Positions 24,528-37,401 of a stretch of 64,000 bases of DNA are shown one piece after another. The translations under genes were made by a program, and so were the position numbers. The stretch's first letter is position 1; the number at the start of each line of letters is the position of its first letter. The DNA lies in assembly GCA_933228675.1 (NCBI GenBank), contig OW121741.1, positions 135,278,558 to 135,342,557 of the forward strand. The letters are read 5' to 3'. The notes beneath the pieces are model-generated. The model did no database searches, was not told the DNA's origin, and was given only the letters and a program-made list of their open reading frames with translations. The stretch is from Stomorhina lunata. Its lineage: Eukaryota; Arthropoda; Insecta; Diptera; Rhiniidae.

Positions 24528-27500
24528 TTTAGAAATTTCCTATACTAGAATTTTTGAAAACTTCCCCGTATGTAGTGAATTTTAAAAAAAATTTCCTATA
24601 AATAGTAAATTCTTAAAAAATTTCCTATAAATAATAAGTTTTTGAAAATTTCCTGTAAATAAAAAATTTTTCAAAAATTTCCTATAAAACGTAAATTTTT
24701 AAAAAAATTTCTTATGAATAGTAAATTTTTAAAAAAATTTCCTATAAAAAGTAAATTTTTAAATAATTTCCCATAAATTGTAAATTTTTAAAAAAATTTC
24801 CTATAAATAGAAAATTTTTCAAAAATTTCCTATAAATAGAAAATCTTTTAAAAATTTCCTGTAAGTAAATTCTTTAAAGATTTCCCATAATAAGTAAATT
24901 TTTGAAAAATTTCCTATAAGTAGTAAATTAAAAAAAAAATCCAATAAATATTAAATTTTTAAAAAATTTCCTATAAATATTAAATTTAAAAAAAAATTTC
25001 CTATAATAAGAAAATTTTTTAAAAAATTTAAATAAATAGAAAATTTTTGAAAAATTTCCTATAAATAGTAAATTTTTGAAAAATTTCCTATAAATAGTAA
25101 ATTTTTAAAAAATTTCCTATAAAAAGTAAATTTTTAAAAATTTTCCTATAAATAGTAAATTTTTAAAAAAATTTCCTATAAATAGTAAATTTTTAAAAAA
25201 TTTCTTATAAATATTAAATTTTTGAAAAATTTTTTTAAAAATAGTAAATTTTTGTAAAATTTCCTATAAATAGAAAATTTTTGAAAAATTTGCTATAAAA
25301 AGTAAATTTTTGAAAATTTTCCTAAAAATAGTGAATTTTTAAAAAATTTCCTATAAATAATAAGTTTTTGAAAAATTTCCTGTAAATAAAAAATTTTTCA
25401 AAAATTTCCTATAAAACGTAAATTTTTAAAAAAATTTCTTATGAATAGTAAATTTTTAAAAAAAATTTTTTATAAATAGTAAATTTTTGTAAAATTTCCT
25501 ATAAATATAAAATTTTTGAAAAATTTGCTATAAAAAAGTAAATTTTTGAAAAATTTCCTATAAAAAGTAAATTTTTGAAAAATTTCCTATAAAAAGTAAA
25601 TTTTTGAAAAATTTCCTATAAAAAGTAAATTTTTGAAAAATTTTCTATAAAAAGTAAATTTTTGAAAAATTTCCTATAAAATAATAAATTTTTAAAAAAT
25701 TTCCTATAAATAGTAAATTTTTGAAAAATTTTTTTATAAATAGTAAATTTTTGTAAAATTTCCTATTAATAGTTAATTTTGAAAAGTTTCCTATAAATAG
25801 AAAATTTTTGAAAAATTTGCTATAAAAAGTAAATTTTTGAAAAATTTCCTATTAAAAGTAAATTTTTGAAAAATTTCCTATAAAAAGTAAATTTTTGAAA
25901 AATTTTCTATGAAAAGTAAATTTTTTAAAAATTTCCTATAAATAGTAAATTTTTAAAAAATTTCCTATAAATAGTAAATTTTTAAAAAATTTCCTATAAA
26001 TAGTAAATTTTTAAAAAATTTCCTATAAATAGTAAATTTTTTAAAAAATTTCCTATAAATAGTAAATTTTTAAAAAAATTTCCTATAAAATAGTAAATTT
26101 TTAAAAAATTTCCTATAAATAGTAAATTTTTGAAAAATTTCTTATAAATAGTAAATTTTTGAAAAATTTCCTATAAATAGTAAATTTTTGAAAAAATTTC
26201 CTTATAAATAGTAAATTTTTAAAAAATTTCCTATAAATAGTAAATTTTTGAAAAATTTTCTATAAATAGTAAATTTTTGAAAATTTCTTATAAATAGTAA
26301 ATTTTTGAAAAATTTCCTATAAATAGTAAATTTTTGAAAAATTTCCTATAAATAGTAAATTTTTTAAAAATTTCCTATAAATAGTAAATTTTTAAAAAAT
26401 TTCTTATAAATAGTAAATTTTTGAAAAATTTTCTATAAATAGTAAAATTTTTGAAAAATTTCCTATAAATAGTAAATTTTTGAAAAATTTCCTATAAATA
26501 GTAAATTTTTGAAAAATTTCCTATAAATAGTAAATTTTTGAAAAATTTCCTATAAATAGAAAATTTTTAAAAAATTTCCTATAAATAGTAAATTTTTGAA
26601 AAATTTCCTATAAAATAGTAAATTTTTAAAAATTTCCTATAAATAGTAAATTTTTGAAAAATTTCCTATAAATAGTAAATTTTTAAAAATTTCCTATAAA
26701 TAGTAAATTTTTGAAAAATTTCCAATAAATAGTAAATTTTTAAAAAATTTCCTATAAATAGTAAATTTTTGAAAAATTTCCTATAAATAGTAAATTTTTA
26801 AAAAATTTCCTATAAATAGTAAATTTTTGAAAAATTTCCTATAAATAGTAAATTTTTAAAAAATTTCCTATAAATAGTAAATTTTTGAAAAATTTCCAAT
26901 AAATAGTAAATTTTTAAAAAATTTCCTATAAATAGTAAATTTTTGAAAAATTTCCTATAAATAGTAAATTTTTAGAAAATTTCCTATAAATAGTAAATTT
27001 TTGAAAAATTTCCTATAAATAGTAAATTTTTGAAAAATTTCCTATAAATAGTAAATTTTTTGAAAAAATTTCCTATAAATAGTAAATTTTTGAAAAAATT
27101 TCCAATAAATAGTAAATTTTTAAAAAATTTCCTATAAATAGTAAATTTTTGAAAAATTTTCTATAAATAGTAAATTTTTAAAAAATTTCCTATAAATAGT
27201 AAATTTTTGAAAAATTTCCTATAAATAGAAAATTTTTAAAAAATTTCCTATAAATAGTAAATTTTTGAAAAATTTCCTATAAATAGTAAATTTTTGAAAA
27301 ATTTCCTATAAATAGTAAATTTTTGAAAAATTTCCTATAAATAGAAAATTTTTAAAAAATTTCCTATAAATAGTAAATTTTTGAAAAATTTCCTATAAAT
27401 AGTAAATTTTTGAAAAATTTCCTATAAATAGTAAATTTTTGAAAAATTTCCTATAAATAGTAAATTTTTGAAAAATTTCCTATAAATAGTAAATTTTTGA

Positions 27501-27860
27501 AAAATTTCCTATAAATAGTAAATTTTTGAAAAATTTCCTATAAATAGTAAATTTTTAAAAATTTCCTAAAAATAGTGAATTTTTTAAAAATTTCCTATAA
27601 ATAAAAAAAAAAAAATTAAAAAAGTCCTATAAAAGGTAAATTTTTCCCTAAAAATAGGGAATTTTTGAATAATTTCAAAAAAAATGTGAATTTTTGAAAA
27701 ATTGCCTACGAATAGTGAATTTTTGAAAAATTCCCTAAAAATAGTGAATATTTAAAAAAATCCTTAAATAGAGTAAATTTTTGAAAAATTCCTTAAAAAT
27801 AGTGAGTTTTTGAAAAATTTTCTATAAATATTAAATTTTGGAAAAATGTCCTATATATAT
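24528..27860 (+). repeat. 29 bp tandem array, CCTATAAATAGTAAATTT units
   Basis: About 110 units of CCTATAAATAG + TAAATTTTTGAAAAATTT. The middle and right (25900-27560) are highly homogeneous, while both ends are diverged, as expected when exchange works best inside an array. The variant CCTATAAAAAG is the reverse complement of the units at 45.4-47.1 kb. The left limit is an assembly gap. Confidence 0.95.
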
Positions 27861-27869
27861 TGATCCGTA

Positions 27870-30270
27870 GTTACGACATTAAGGGTATAAGAAACCTCAG
27901 CACAAACCTAATATACCCTTTTTGGTTTATGGTAAAACATTGTCTGAATAGAAGGGAAACTGAAAACGGAAGTACAATGATGTCTAGGAAATATAGATAA
28001 CAGCCAGAGCTACTGCTGTTACGGTTTCCATTAGACTGTCCCACGTTTGTATGGGAAACAGTTTTTTTTTATTCGAAATCCGTAAGCTTATTTACCATCA
28101 CTTTTTACCCATTTGATCCAAATAATTAAAATATGAAATATAATTACTATTGGATTATGTTTACCAGTACCAGTATCAAGATCTAAGGTCAGCGTGGAAG
28201 CTGACCTTAGACCTTGACAACATTTTAATTCTTAATATTTTATATCCAAATAACGGAATTTTATGAATTTTGTAGGGAATTTTGGTAAAATTGCATAAAC
28301 GATTGTTTTATACCAGGATTAAGTTATTTTGTAAAAAAATAAATTTAACCCTAAAGACACAATGCATTAAAAAAAAATCAAATTATTTTGGGACACTCTA
28401 CCTTCCATGCCAGTCACTGTACGAAAGAGTTGCTTTGATTGTTTTTATTTAAAATACTCACACATCCATAGAAATTTTTTGTAATATAGGAAACTGTGTA
28501 TTTTTCTGAGTGTTTGCAGCCGGGAGAAGGTACTTAACTACATGTGTGTCATTCAGCCAGTCAGTCATTCATTCATTCGACGCCAAGTTTGTTGCTTGGT
28601 TTGATGTTGCAAAGAGTGATGAGTTGTAATTTTCTAGGACAGTAGATAAAAATCGAATATGTTCCTTTTTTGTTTCTTGTTTTTGTTGGTGGTTTGTTTG
28701 TCTGCCTATTTATTCCAAGTACTTACATACGTAAGTACATCTATGTATAGAAGTTTGAATATGTATGTATGAATATGCATGTGTGTGTCTGTCTCCGTGT
28801 ATTTGACTATTCAGACAACAATTTGATAGTTTGTCTTCTCTCATTCATGTAAGTAGTAAAAAACCAATTTATTATTCAAACTGAATTTTTAATTGAGTAT
28901 GAGGTTGAACATTTGTAGTTTTAATAATGACAAAAAAAATGTAATAACTAACTACTAAATACTTAGTCTCTATGAAGACTCAGCACTAACAAAAAAAAAT
29001 GTCTGTTAAAGATAAAAGACATATCACGAAAAAACAGTTTTAGCTGTCAGAAAAACAGGGGGAATTTTTAAAGATTACTTTGACCTATTTGTCGCCTTTT
29101 CTCGTGTGTGTTGGCTGGAATATGTAAATTTTAATAAAGGAATTCTTGAATGACATCTTGCATGTATGAGTGAGTGATGGTGGTTGTGTATGTTAGATGA
29201 AGCTTATACGAGTAGGTATGTAGTTGTAAACCTTTACACAAAGACTTCTCTAAAGAAGTGTGATGTTAAGATTAAACGTTTTGGCGTTTTTTTTCGATTT
29301 TTGTTTTTAAATTTTGTTCGACATGAATCAATAATTCACGATTTTATAAAAGCAAAGTCACGTAACTCAGCAGTTGGTTAAATTTACTAAAAACAATAGC
29401 CAAAAAGTTTTCTGTTTTTGCCGGAAACTACAATGTTTTTTTTGCTTATGTTGCTGTTGTTGCTTGTTTGCTTGTTGTTTCTGAAGTATTTAATTCATGT
29501 TGTAGTTGGAATGCAGAAATTGCTAGTCCTTGATTCGAGTGGAGTTTGAATGTTGAATTAATTGAATTTTATAGTGTTTTTTTTTCTACTTTTTTTTTGC
29601 TTTTGCCCATAAAAATAGTAACAAAGTTTGAGTAGTTTTCTTAATCAAGGTAAAATGAAATTAAAAAGTTAAACTATTTTTTTCGAGTTTAATTCATATT
29701 AGGATTAAGAAATATTTGCTAAATTCTTTTCTACAAATGTAGAATATGATATCGTTTTACTACATTCTTTGATTGAACAATAGTAAAGTCTACCCAACAA
29801 ACCAAAATTATTTAGAAGTAACTTGTAGTAAGCTTATTAATGTAAGCGTTAGGCTTAAAAAAGTGTTGTGATTACTATTATGAAGGGCTTTCAAAATGAA
29901 AACTGAACACTTACGATAATATTACTTGTATATAATAAAAGGCAAGCTTTGAAGTCTAATTATAAAATATGAATTCTTATCATTGCTTTACTTTCTTTTA
30001 CTATCATATAAAAGTAATTCAACAATTTCTTTTGATTCTTTACGAACACTCTGTTTAAATTAATATTGCTTGATTATTTATGTACCTTGTAAAATTTTTC
30101 AGAAATTAAAAGTCAAATTTCAAGACAAATTTTGCGAAAAAAATAAAATTTTTCGTATGTTTTGTAGATTTCCCCATAAGTATTTAAGGTCTTTTCCACC
30201 ACAAAAAAAAAATGTTTTTTTTTTGCAAAATTTAACTTAAAATTTCTGAAAAACTGTACAAGGTACATTC
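27870..30270. other. Intergenic, no gene seen
   Basis: It contains the hairpin at 28182-28211, TCAGTCATTC-type repeats at 28545-28580 and a GTAT/TATG-rich stretch at 28720-28790. No gene is supported. Confidence 0.5.
28182..28211. repeat. Perfect 12 bp-stem hairpin
   Basis: TCTAAGGTCAGC pairs exactly with GCTGACCTTAGA across a 6 nt loop. Allowing one mismatch, the stem extends outward to about 18 bp. Confidence 0.85.
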
Positions 30271-30279
30271 TAAAGTTAT

Positions 30280-30750
30280 TATTAATAGTGAGTTTTTGAA
30301 AAATTCTCTAAAAATAGTAAATTTTTGGAAAATACCCTAATAATAGTAAATTTCTAAAAATTTCCCTATTAATAGTGAATTTTTAAAAAATTCCCTTAAA
30401 ATTGTGAATTTTTCAAAAATTCTATAAAAATAGTGTATTTTTGAAAAATTCCCTAAAAAAGATAAATTTTTGAAAAATTCCCTAAAAATTTTGAATATTT
30501 GGAAAATTCCTTATAAATAGTAAATTTTTGAAAAATTCCCAAAATATAGTGAATTTTTAAAAAAACATTCCCTAAAAATATAGAATTTTTGAAAAATTCC
30601 CCAAAAAAAGTAATTTTTTTAAAAATTCCCTAAAAACAGTTAATTTTTGTATAATTAACTAAAAATAGCGAACTTTTAAAAATTCCCTAAAAATAGTGAA
30701 TTTTTAAAAATTCCCTAAAAATAGTGAATTTTTAAAAAATACCCCTTAAG
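30280..30750 (+). repeat. Small degenerate 29 bp array, CCCTAAAAATAGTGAATTT
   Basis: About 16 units of CCCTAAAAATAG + TGAATTTTTGAAAAATT, a relative of the 24.5-27.9 kb family with a third C and a G in place of A. Degenerate ends. Confidence 0.85.
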
Positions 30751-30874
30751 TGTTTAAGAGGTATTTTCTCCACTAAAACTAAAAAGTATATTTTTTGCAA
30801 AATTTGACTCTAAATTTTTCAAAAAATGCACAAGATATTACATAAATAATTTCTTGCAGTTATTAGGCTTATTT

Positions 30875-31370
30875 TATTGTTTATGTAAAACAATTAAAAA
30901 AAAAATCAAAAAAGGAAACCCAATTAACCTTTTTTTGCATTTAAAATTTTGTTATATAGAAATTTTCCATTTTTTATTAAATTTCATTTTCTGGATTCGT
31001 TTATGAATTCGAGCTACTTTTTATTTTGAAAATCTAAAGAGAATATATGGGACTATATAACTGCATTTTAGTAAGTTGCAAGATCGGCTTGAATTTTTAG
31101 TTGTATTTTCGAAAACACAAAAATGTTCTTAAAAATTTGACAAATTTCGTGCAATGCTGTACCTAAAGGAAATGTTAAACTGACTTGAATTTTAGTTTAA
31201 AATCATCTTAGAACCCCCTTTTCTAGGTATATATAATAAAACATTAACTTTAGATGAAAAAATTCTTCGTAAAAAGTAAAAAATTTATACCATCTTTTAG
31301 AGAAAAAAATGCACTTTTTTCGATCGGTGAAAAACATTTGATTTTGGAAATTTTTGAATCTTAAACAGTT
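30875..31370 (+). mobile_element. Interspersed repeat, copy A (empty site)
   Basis: This segment is the inverted homologue of 49390-50760: shared landmarks are GTTTATGTAAAACAATT, CGTTTATGAATTCG, TAAAACATTAACTTTA and TTTTTTCGATCGG. It lacks the 884 bp insertion found in the other copy. The type of the parent element is unknown. Confidence 0.75.
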
Positions 31371-33400
31371 CAAGATATTTAAAAACGGTTTTCATTTTTT
31401 GTTTCCCGAACTGTTGGCTGTATGTTAGTATTTTTTAAAAAAATTATGGGTTTAATATGAAATGCATAGTGGGTCAAAAACTAAAAAAAGTCGAAGAGAA
31501 AAAAAATTTTTTTTTGTTTTTGAAATGAAATAACTTAAAACCCATAGCAGTTATTACACTAAAGTACGCATGTTTTTTCTTCGGTTTGTCAGGTTCATTC
31601 CGAAATGTAAAAAGTCTTTCATATTGGACAATAATTGAAAGAGCTCCACGGTCCTAAAGCTTTTTTACTTCTAAAGTGGTCTACTTTGATGCCCAATGTT
31701 TCACCCTATATAAAAACGGAGTAAAAATTAATCCTTACTTCAGAAAGCTAGGATCCTCCTTAACAATTCTCTAATACATACTGATGCAATCAGACTTAGA
31801 GTTTAGAAGATACAGATTTTTTACCAATTTTTTTTGTTTCAAACCACTGTGCAAAGCTTCGCAATCACTTCTTGTTTCGTGTGATTTATACATTCCCTAG
31901 AAAACTAATTTCGAAAAATCGGTAGAACTTTGAATCCGATATTAGCAAAAACTCTAGGCCTAAGTCTTCAAAAAGTTGCATTTTTTTAAGTAGAATATCT
32001 CATAAACTATAGGAGAATTTTTTAGATCTCAGTTAGCAGATTTCGTACATATAAAAATATCTTATATCGGATCAAAATCGTTTTTGATTTTTGAAAACAA
32101 TAAAGTGTCCTACTTTGAGGGGATATAAGTCTACAAATCTTATGCTCGAATACTTCTCATCAATAGCCATGTGACCATGTGTGTATGGTCGGGGTTAACC
32201 GACTATAGCACTTCTTTACTTGTTATATCCGTCATTAAGAAGAATGGAGGGTATATTGAGATTTTCATTCCGTTTGTAATTTCCTTAATATTGGTTCAAA
32301 AACCAAAAGCGATATATATTCCGAATCACTGAAACTTAGTAAAAACATTCTTCAATTCTGAGAAAATTTTGGTTTTGAAATTAGGCATTAGGTTAACATT
32401 TGACTATAGCTCCCGTATAACCTCGCCTAGGCTAATCGTTTGTTTGCTAATAAATAACAAACTATAATAGCTATGATGATAAAGTTTGGTAAATAGAAAT
32501 TTCACATAAGCCCTAGGCAGCATACTTTTAAATGTTGAACTATACTAACTATACTACTGCAACCGAGTCCAAATATTTTACCAACAATACCACATTTGGT
32601 CAACTTGATGGTGGGTATATAAGATTCGACACAGCCTAGCACAGCTTACTTGTTTTTATTGTTTTTAGTATTCTAAAAGGGCATTTTTTTTAGTTAAAGA
32701 AAAAATTGTAAACTGTTTCTATACTACAAATATGACAATATGACAATACAATTGACTTTGTGAATACCCTAATTGTATATTTTTGTTTTAACTACAAATA
32801 AATAAATACCAACATGACTTTAGTTTTAACTATCCTTTATCATTTAAGTTGAAATTTCAGTATTGTGATTATATCTCTTAGCTTAGCCCAGGTGTCAACA
32901 AAACAGAAGAATATCTTACAAGTTGTTTTTAAACCACAGAAGAGGTTATTTTAAGAAATTCATGGCAAATAGAGGAAAACCACTAAAAATACGAAATTTT
33001 GAAAATTTCTCAAATATTATTGGGGAACTCTATTCCTAAAAGAAAATATTAGTTCCGTAAAAATTAAATCTTTTTGCTTAAAATTTTTAAAAAAGTTTTT
33101 TTTTCTATTTTCTATATATATTTTAAGCAAAATTGTTATATTAAGTCAAACTAAAATAATAAAAAGACGAATTCCTAAAACTAAACTTTTTTCTCTCTTT
33201 TCTACAAAAAGTGTTAAACATAAAATGTATCTAATAGATACATTTTACCTGTGAAAAATGACCCATTTTCGATTATGAAAAAAACTAAGTAAATATTGTT
33301 ATATTTTAACAAAATTAAACTATGAAGTACTTACAAGTCTTAAAATGATAAATCATGTCTTGCTTTGCGAGCTTTTGTCCAAAATAGTTTTTTCTAGCGG
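31371..33400. other. Transposon-like intergenic sequence, no intact gene
   Basis: Contains motifs often seen in fly repeats, such as GTCGGGGTTAACCGACTATA (32189-32208). No frame longer than about 60 codons is convincing. I cannot assign an element family. Confidence 0.4.
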
Positions 33401-33750
33401 TGTATCCTTAGGCGTATTGTCAAGGACACGAATTTTTGGGGGAAAATCGCAATAACTTCAAAACTGTTTTATGGATTTCAAACATTGATGACTTCAATTA
33501 AAACTGCATTTGTTCACGTTTAGATTCCATTATCTTTTCTCTTTAAAATAAATTGTAAATGGATGAAATGTAGCAAAAACTGAAAATACTCTCAGTTTTC
33601 CCCATACAAATGGGCTCAAAAACCTTGGGCCCGTTACGCGGGCTCGTTTCCTAAAAATAAATCATACTTCCGTTAGACATAATTTGGCCATATAATTTCA
33701 CTATTAGAAGTCGATCAGAGACAAAAGTCAAAAAACGACCCACCCTAGTA
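33400..33750. mobile_element. Probable MITE remnant ending CGACCCACCCTA
   Basis: The right end (AACGACCCACCCTAGT, 33734-33749) is the inverted counterpart of TTAGGGTGGGTCG at 59725-59737. The left terminus is not visible. The Helitron begins at once after it. Confidence 0.4.
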
Positions 33751-34498
33751 TCTATATCTAAAAAAATGTCAGCGTCTGTTTGTATGTATTTTCGAAATCT
33801 CAAGTGTAAAAATGACAAATATAGGCGACTGATAGGCCCGATTTTTCTGAAATTTTGACAATGTGTTAAAGTGTGACCGATGGATAAAATAGGCCAGATT
33901 TTTTTTCAAATCTCAAGTAGGCGTGACGCTTCCCATATAAGTCAGATTTTAAAAATTACAAATGTGGATGATCAAACCGACCGATTTTTCTGAAATTTAG
34001 ACAGTGGGTTAAGGTGTGACCGGTGGTCAAAATAGGCAAGGGTTTTTTAAGAAATCTCAAGTGGGCGTGACCCCTCCCACATAACTAATATATGAAAAAT
34101 AGCAAATAAAGATGACCGAGCGGACCGATTTTTTTTTAATTTTGACAGTATAAAAGAAGTTACTAGTGGGTAAAATAGGTTACGTTTTTTTTTGTTAATC
34201 TCAAATAGGCGTGACCCCTCCCATATAAGCCATATATTAAAACTGATTATACATAAAGAAAAATTTACCACGCCCACTTTTTTTAATATATCTAAAAGAG
34301 CAAAACGGATGCACGAATATTGGTAATATGATTGGTGTTTGATAAGTCAATTGAATACGTATGCAAATACATTAATTACATTAAAAAATTAATAAAAATA
34401 TTTCATAATTGTTCATTTTTAAAGAAAGTGTTAACAGGTAGGTAATAACTTAATAACTTTAACTACTAACCCGGGCAACGCCGGGTAAAATCAACTAG
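33751..34498 (+). mobile_element. Non-autonomous Helitron
   Basis: It starts TC (TCTATATCTAAAAAAATG) directly after an A at 33750. It ends with the hairpin ACCCGG-GCAACG-CCGGGT (34469-34486), then eight bases and CTAG (34495-34498) directly before a T. This is the classical Helitron insertion between A and T without target duplication. Inside are three tandem units of about 143 bp beginning AAATCTCAAGTGGGCGTGAC. There is no Rep/helicase ORF. Confidence 0.85.
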
Positions 34499-34499
34499 T

Positions 34500-35555
34500 A
34501 TTATATAAAAGCTTAAAGTCTCAGCTTTATGATAATATATAAATAATCTGCATATATTTGCATATTTAGCATAAAATCTATAAAAAATGACCATTTAAAA
34601 AATAAATATAATTAAAACACAAATTCAATTAAATTTCCCAAGACACAAATCCCTTTTTTATGTTCAACCTAATTTTCTTGACATTATTCTTTGAGCTTAT
34701 GAGAGTAAGCCACAAATATTTGTGTATCTTCATTATGGCAACAGATAAAACAAATTTTCAATATTACTAAATTGAAAATCCTTTTTTTATACATAAATTT
34801 ATGACAAAAAACTGTAAGCTTAAGTATAAGCAACAAAAAACTCAAATCTATGTATTACAAATGATAGGTATCAGTAGAATAAAATTAAAAATATAGTAAA
34901 AAAAAACTGAAAGAAAATATTATTATATTTTGGCAAAGTATTTAAGAGATTAAATGAAATTGTATAACATAGATAATGGCTTATTATTTTGGCTGAGATG
35001 GCATTTCTCTGGCAAAATTACTTATAATAATAGTTTACTAGAAAGACAGTGGGGACATTATAAATACATAATAATTGAAAGGATGAAAGACAGGCAACAG
35101 ATTCAAAGTAATGATAAATGTAATGTTTTCAAAAATGCTTAAAGTTAAGAATTTCGATTTTTTTCTACATAAAACTGAAAATTATAACTTGACAAAAGTT
35201 TAGAGAAGCCAACCTATAAAGCTTAATTTGCCCAAACTTGCACTAATTGGAATAAGAAAAATTTATTTAAAGAACTTCTATTAAAACATAAAAACTGATT
35301 CAACAAGTGAACTCACTGTACTTTAAGTCCTTGAAACTAATGTCTTATAGAAAAATATTTAACAAGGACAGACAAAAAGTAATAACAATAAACAAGATGA
35401 TAAAACCAAAAACAAATTTTTTATACTTTAGGTCAAGGATAATTTAGCTGAACCCAACATTTTAATTTTGTGCTTGTAATAAAAATAATAATAATATCAA
35501 AAAATATATTTGGTACTAATCCTCTTTATGGCTCTTCAAATTCCAGGATCATATT
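34500..35555. other. Intergenic, upstream of the transporter
   Basis: A+T-rich DNA with a tandem ATATTTGCATAT motif at 34548-34566. A 62-codon frame at 34954-35142 shows no recognisable features. No promoter element could be identified with confidence. Confidence 0.4.
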
Positions 35556-35864
35556 TAATTATGGACAGCAATAAAATGACGAAAGTCTTCAATGTATGAT
35601 GAATTTCTCCCAAAGTGGCAGAGAAATTTATCAGCCAACGCTACAGACTGTGGTAACGAAACAATACTACCACCACTACCACCACTACTACTACTTCCAT
35701 CCTTACTCTCTTTCTAATTGTCTAGCGCTTATTTGTAACAAAAACGAAAACTGTCAAAATCCTTACGTATACTTATATACATCATAACCTCAGACAAATA
35801 AAAATACATCATCATCAGAGAAAAATCACGCACAAACGATTCCGAAATAATCGTAAAATAAACA
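35556..35864 (+). promoter_or_regulatory. Probable 5' leader of the transporter with short upstream ORFs
   Basis: Immediately upstream of the start ATG is a moderately complex stretch containing CCACCACTACCACC-like runs. It holds at least two small upstream ORFs: one near 35562, 12 codons, and one at 35596-35787, 63 codons. An in-frame TAA at 35859 separates the leader from the main ORF. I see no convincing TATA box or initiator and cannot place the transcription start. A first exon further upstream is possible. Confidence 0.4.
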
Positions 35865-37401
35865 ATGAAATTGTATGCCACATGCCAATATAAATGTGGT
35901 GACAGCAATAAACAGCTCAACTGTAATTATAATTGTCGTTTAGGTCATGATAATATGGCCACTGGTAGTGGTGACTACCCGGACAATCAAACAGCAACAG
36001 CAACAACAACAACGAATTCACCATCACCATCATCCCTTTACAGTAGTTGTCCCCAATTGAATCAATATCGTAGTTTGCCCCGAAATCTCTTTAGTGCTCT
36101 CAGAAGACAACAACAACAACAACAACATCATCAGCAGCACCAGCAGCTTCAAATACAAGAGGAGCAGCATCAACAGCAACATCAACTCCAAGCCAACTGC
36201 CGTGACTCTACAATAAGAACGAATTCGGAACAGGAACTTAGAAGATCAGCTTTTCTGAAAAGCCTAAATTGTAAAAATAAGAATTTAATTTTATGCAACA
36301 AATGTGCGGTGTGACGAAGGTATAACCTTAGCTGTGAACATCCTCCACAAATACCCAGCCGCTGTAGTAAACCCTCATATGGTATAGATTTTCAAAATCT
36401 ACAAAAATCCTTAAGCGAACAATCAGCTTTGGAATTGACCTTGCCAACACCCCCGGCTGGCTTTAGAGATATATCCATAGCCACACCTGCCGCTTTAACT
36501 ACCCAAAGGGTTTTGTGTGAAAATTGTCGTTACAACGATCAACCGGTTGTTTGGTGGGTTTCCTGTCCACGCCTAGCCTATCAACAGGGTTCCACCCAAA
36601 GTCTTAAGGAATACACCAGCAGGACAACACCCTTAGTGTCGGTGCAACAACAACAACTGCAACAACAGCATCAACACACAAGCAACGAATTGTTAACACC
36701 TCATAGCACACTTGATTCCCAAAGATCGAACACATCCTCAACGTCAAACATGTTAAAGAAATCCTTGGTGAAGTCAAGTGTCCAAGCAACAGCAATTACA
36801 CCAACTGTCGCCACAACATCAGCAATTACAACGGCAACCATAGCAGCAACAAATCAACTGCCATACAAATGTAATACAACAACAACAACTGTGACAAATG
36901 CTACACCATCACCGCCACCACCACCTTTAATGAGAGCACATCATCATCGCTCCATAACAGCCTTGCCAGCCTTAGATTTGTATGATAATAATTATGGTGC
37001 ATCAACACATGTTCCTTCTAACAATTTTAATACAACGACAATGTCGTCGTGTCGGCGTCATGCCAAACAGCAATTACAGCAACAACAACTACAACAGCAA
37101 CATCATTCACACCAATTGCCACCAACTTTGCACTCCAAACAGCATTCACATCAACACCAGCAGCAGCAACAGCATCATCAAACACACCAACACCAGCATC
37201 AGCAGCCGCAACAACAACAACAATATTCATGTTGTAGTTCCTTTAATATAGACCATCATAAAATGCAAATGCCTTCTTCCTCCTCGTGTTTGTGTGGCAA
37301 ACTCTATCATCAACAGGTGCGACCTCAAGAAACTTTAGCTCCTCCACCTCCTCCCAACCTGCACACCGGCAATCGTGGCTGTAATCATGGCTTTTATTAT
37401 A
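35865..37401 (+). CDS. Exon 1: N-terminal cytoplasmic tail, contains TGA codon 150
   Basis: This exon encodes residues 1-512 and the first base of codon 513. The tail has a poly-Thr stretch (45-50), a Q/H-rich stretch (82-109), CNKC (144-147) just before TGA at 36312-36314, and CENC (218-221). A second Q/H-rich stretch follows at about 400-453. The frame on both sides of the TGA is identical, and the sequence after it has coding character (RRYNLSCEHPPQIPSRCSKP). The first in-frame ATG after the TGA is at 36750 (codon 296), which could start a shorter isoform. The exon ends at the donor GTGAGT (37402). Confidence 0.75.

Noticed and set aside
28182..28211. Hairpin as a microRNA precursor
   Set aside because: The stem (12 bp, up to about 18 with a mismatch) is too short for a pre-miRNA. 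Listed only as a repeat.
36312..36314. TGA as selenocysteine
   Set aside because: No SECIS-like element was recognised and the position is in a low-complexity tail, not a redox site. UGA-C readthrough is simpler.
36271..36331. A 61 nt intron (GTAAAA...CCTTAG) that would remove the TGA
   Set aside because: Length matches other introns of the gene, but joining shifts the frame and meets TAG within about 20 codons. The 117 nt alternative (36271-36387) keeps the frame and is retained as a rival in the finding.
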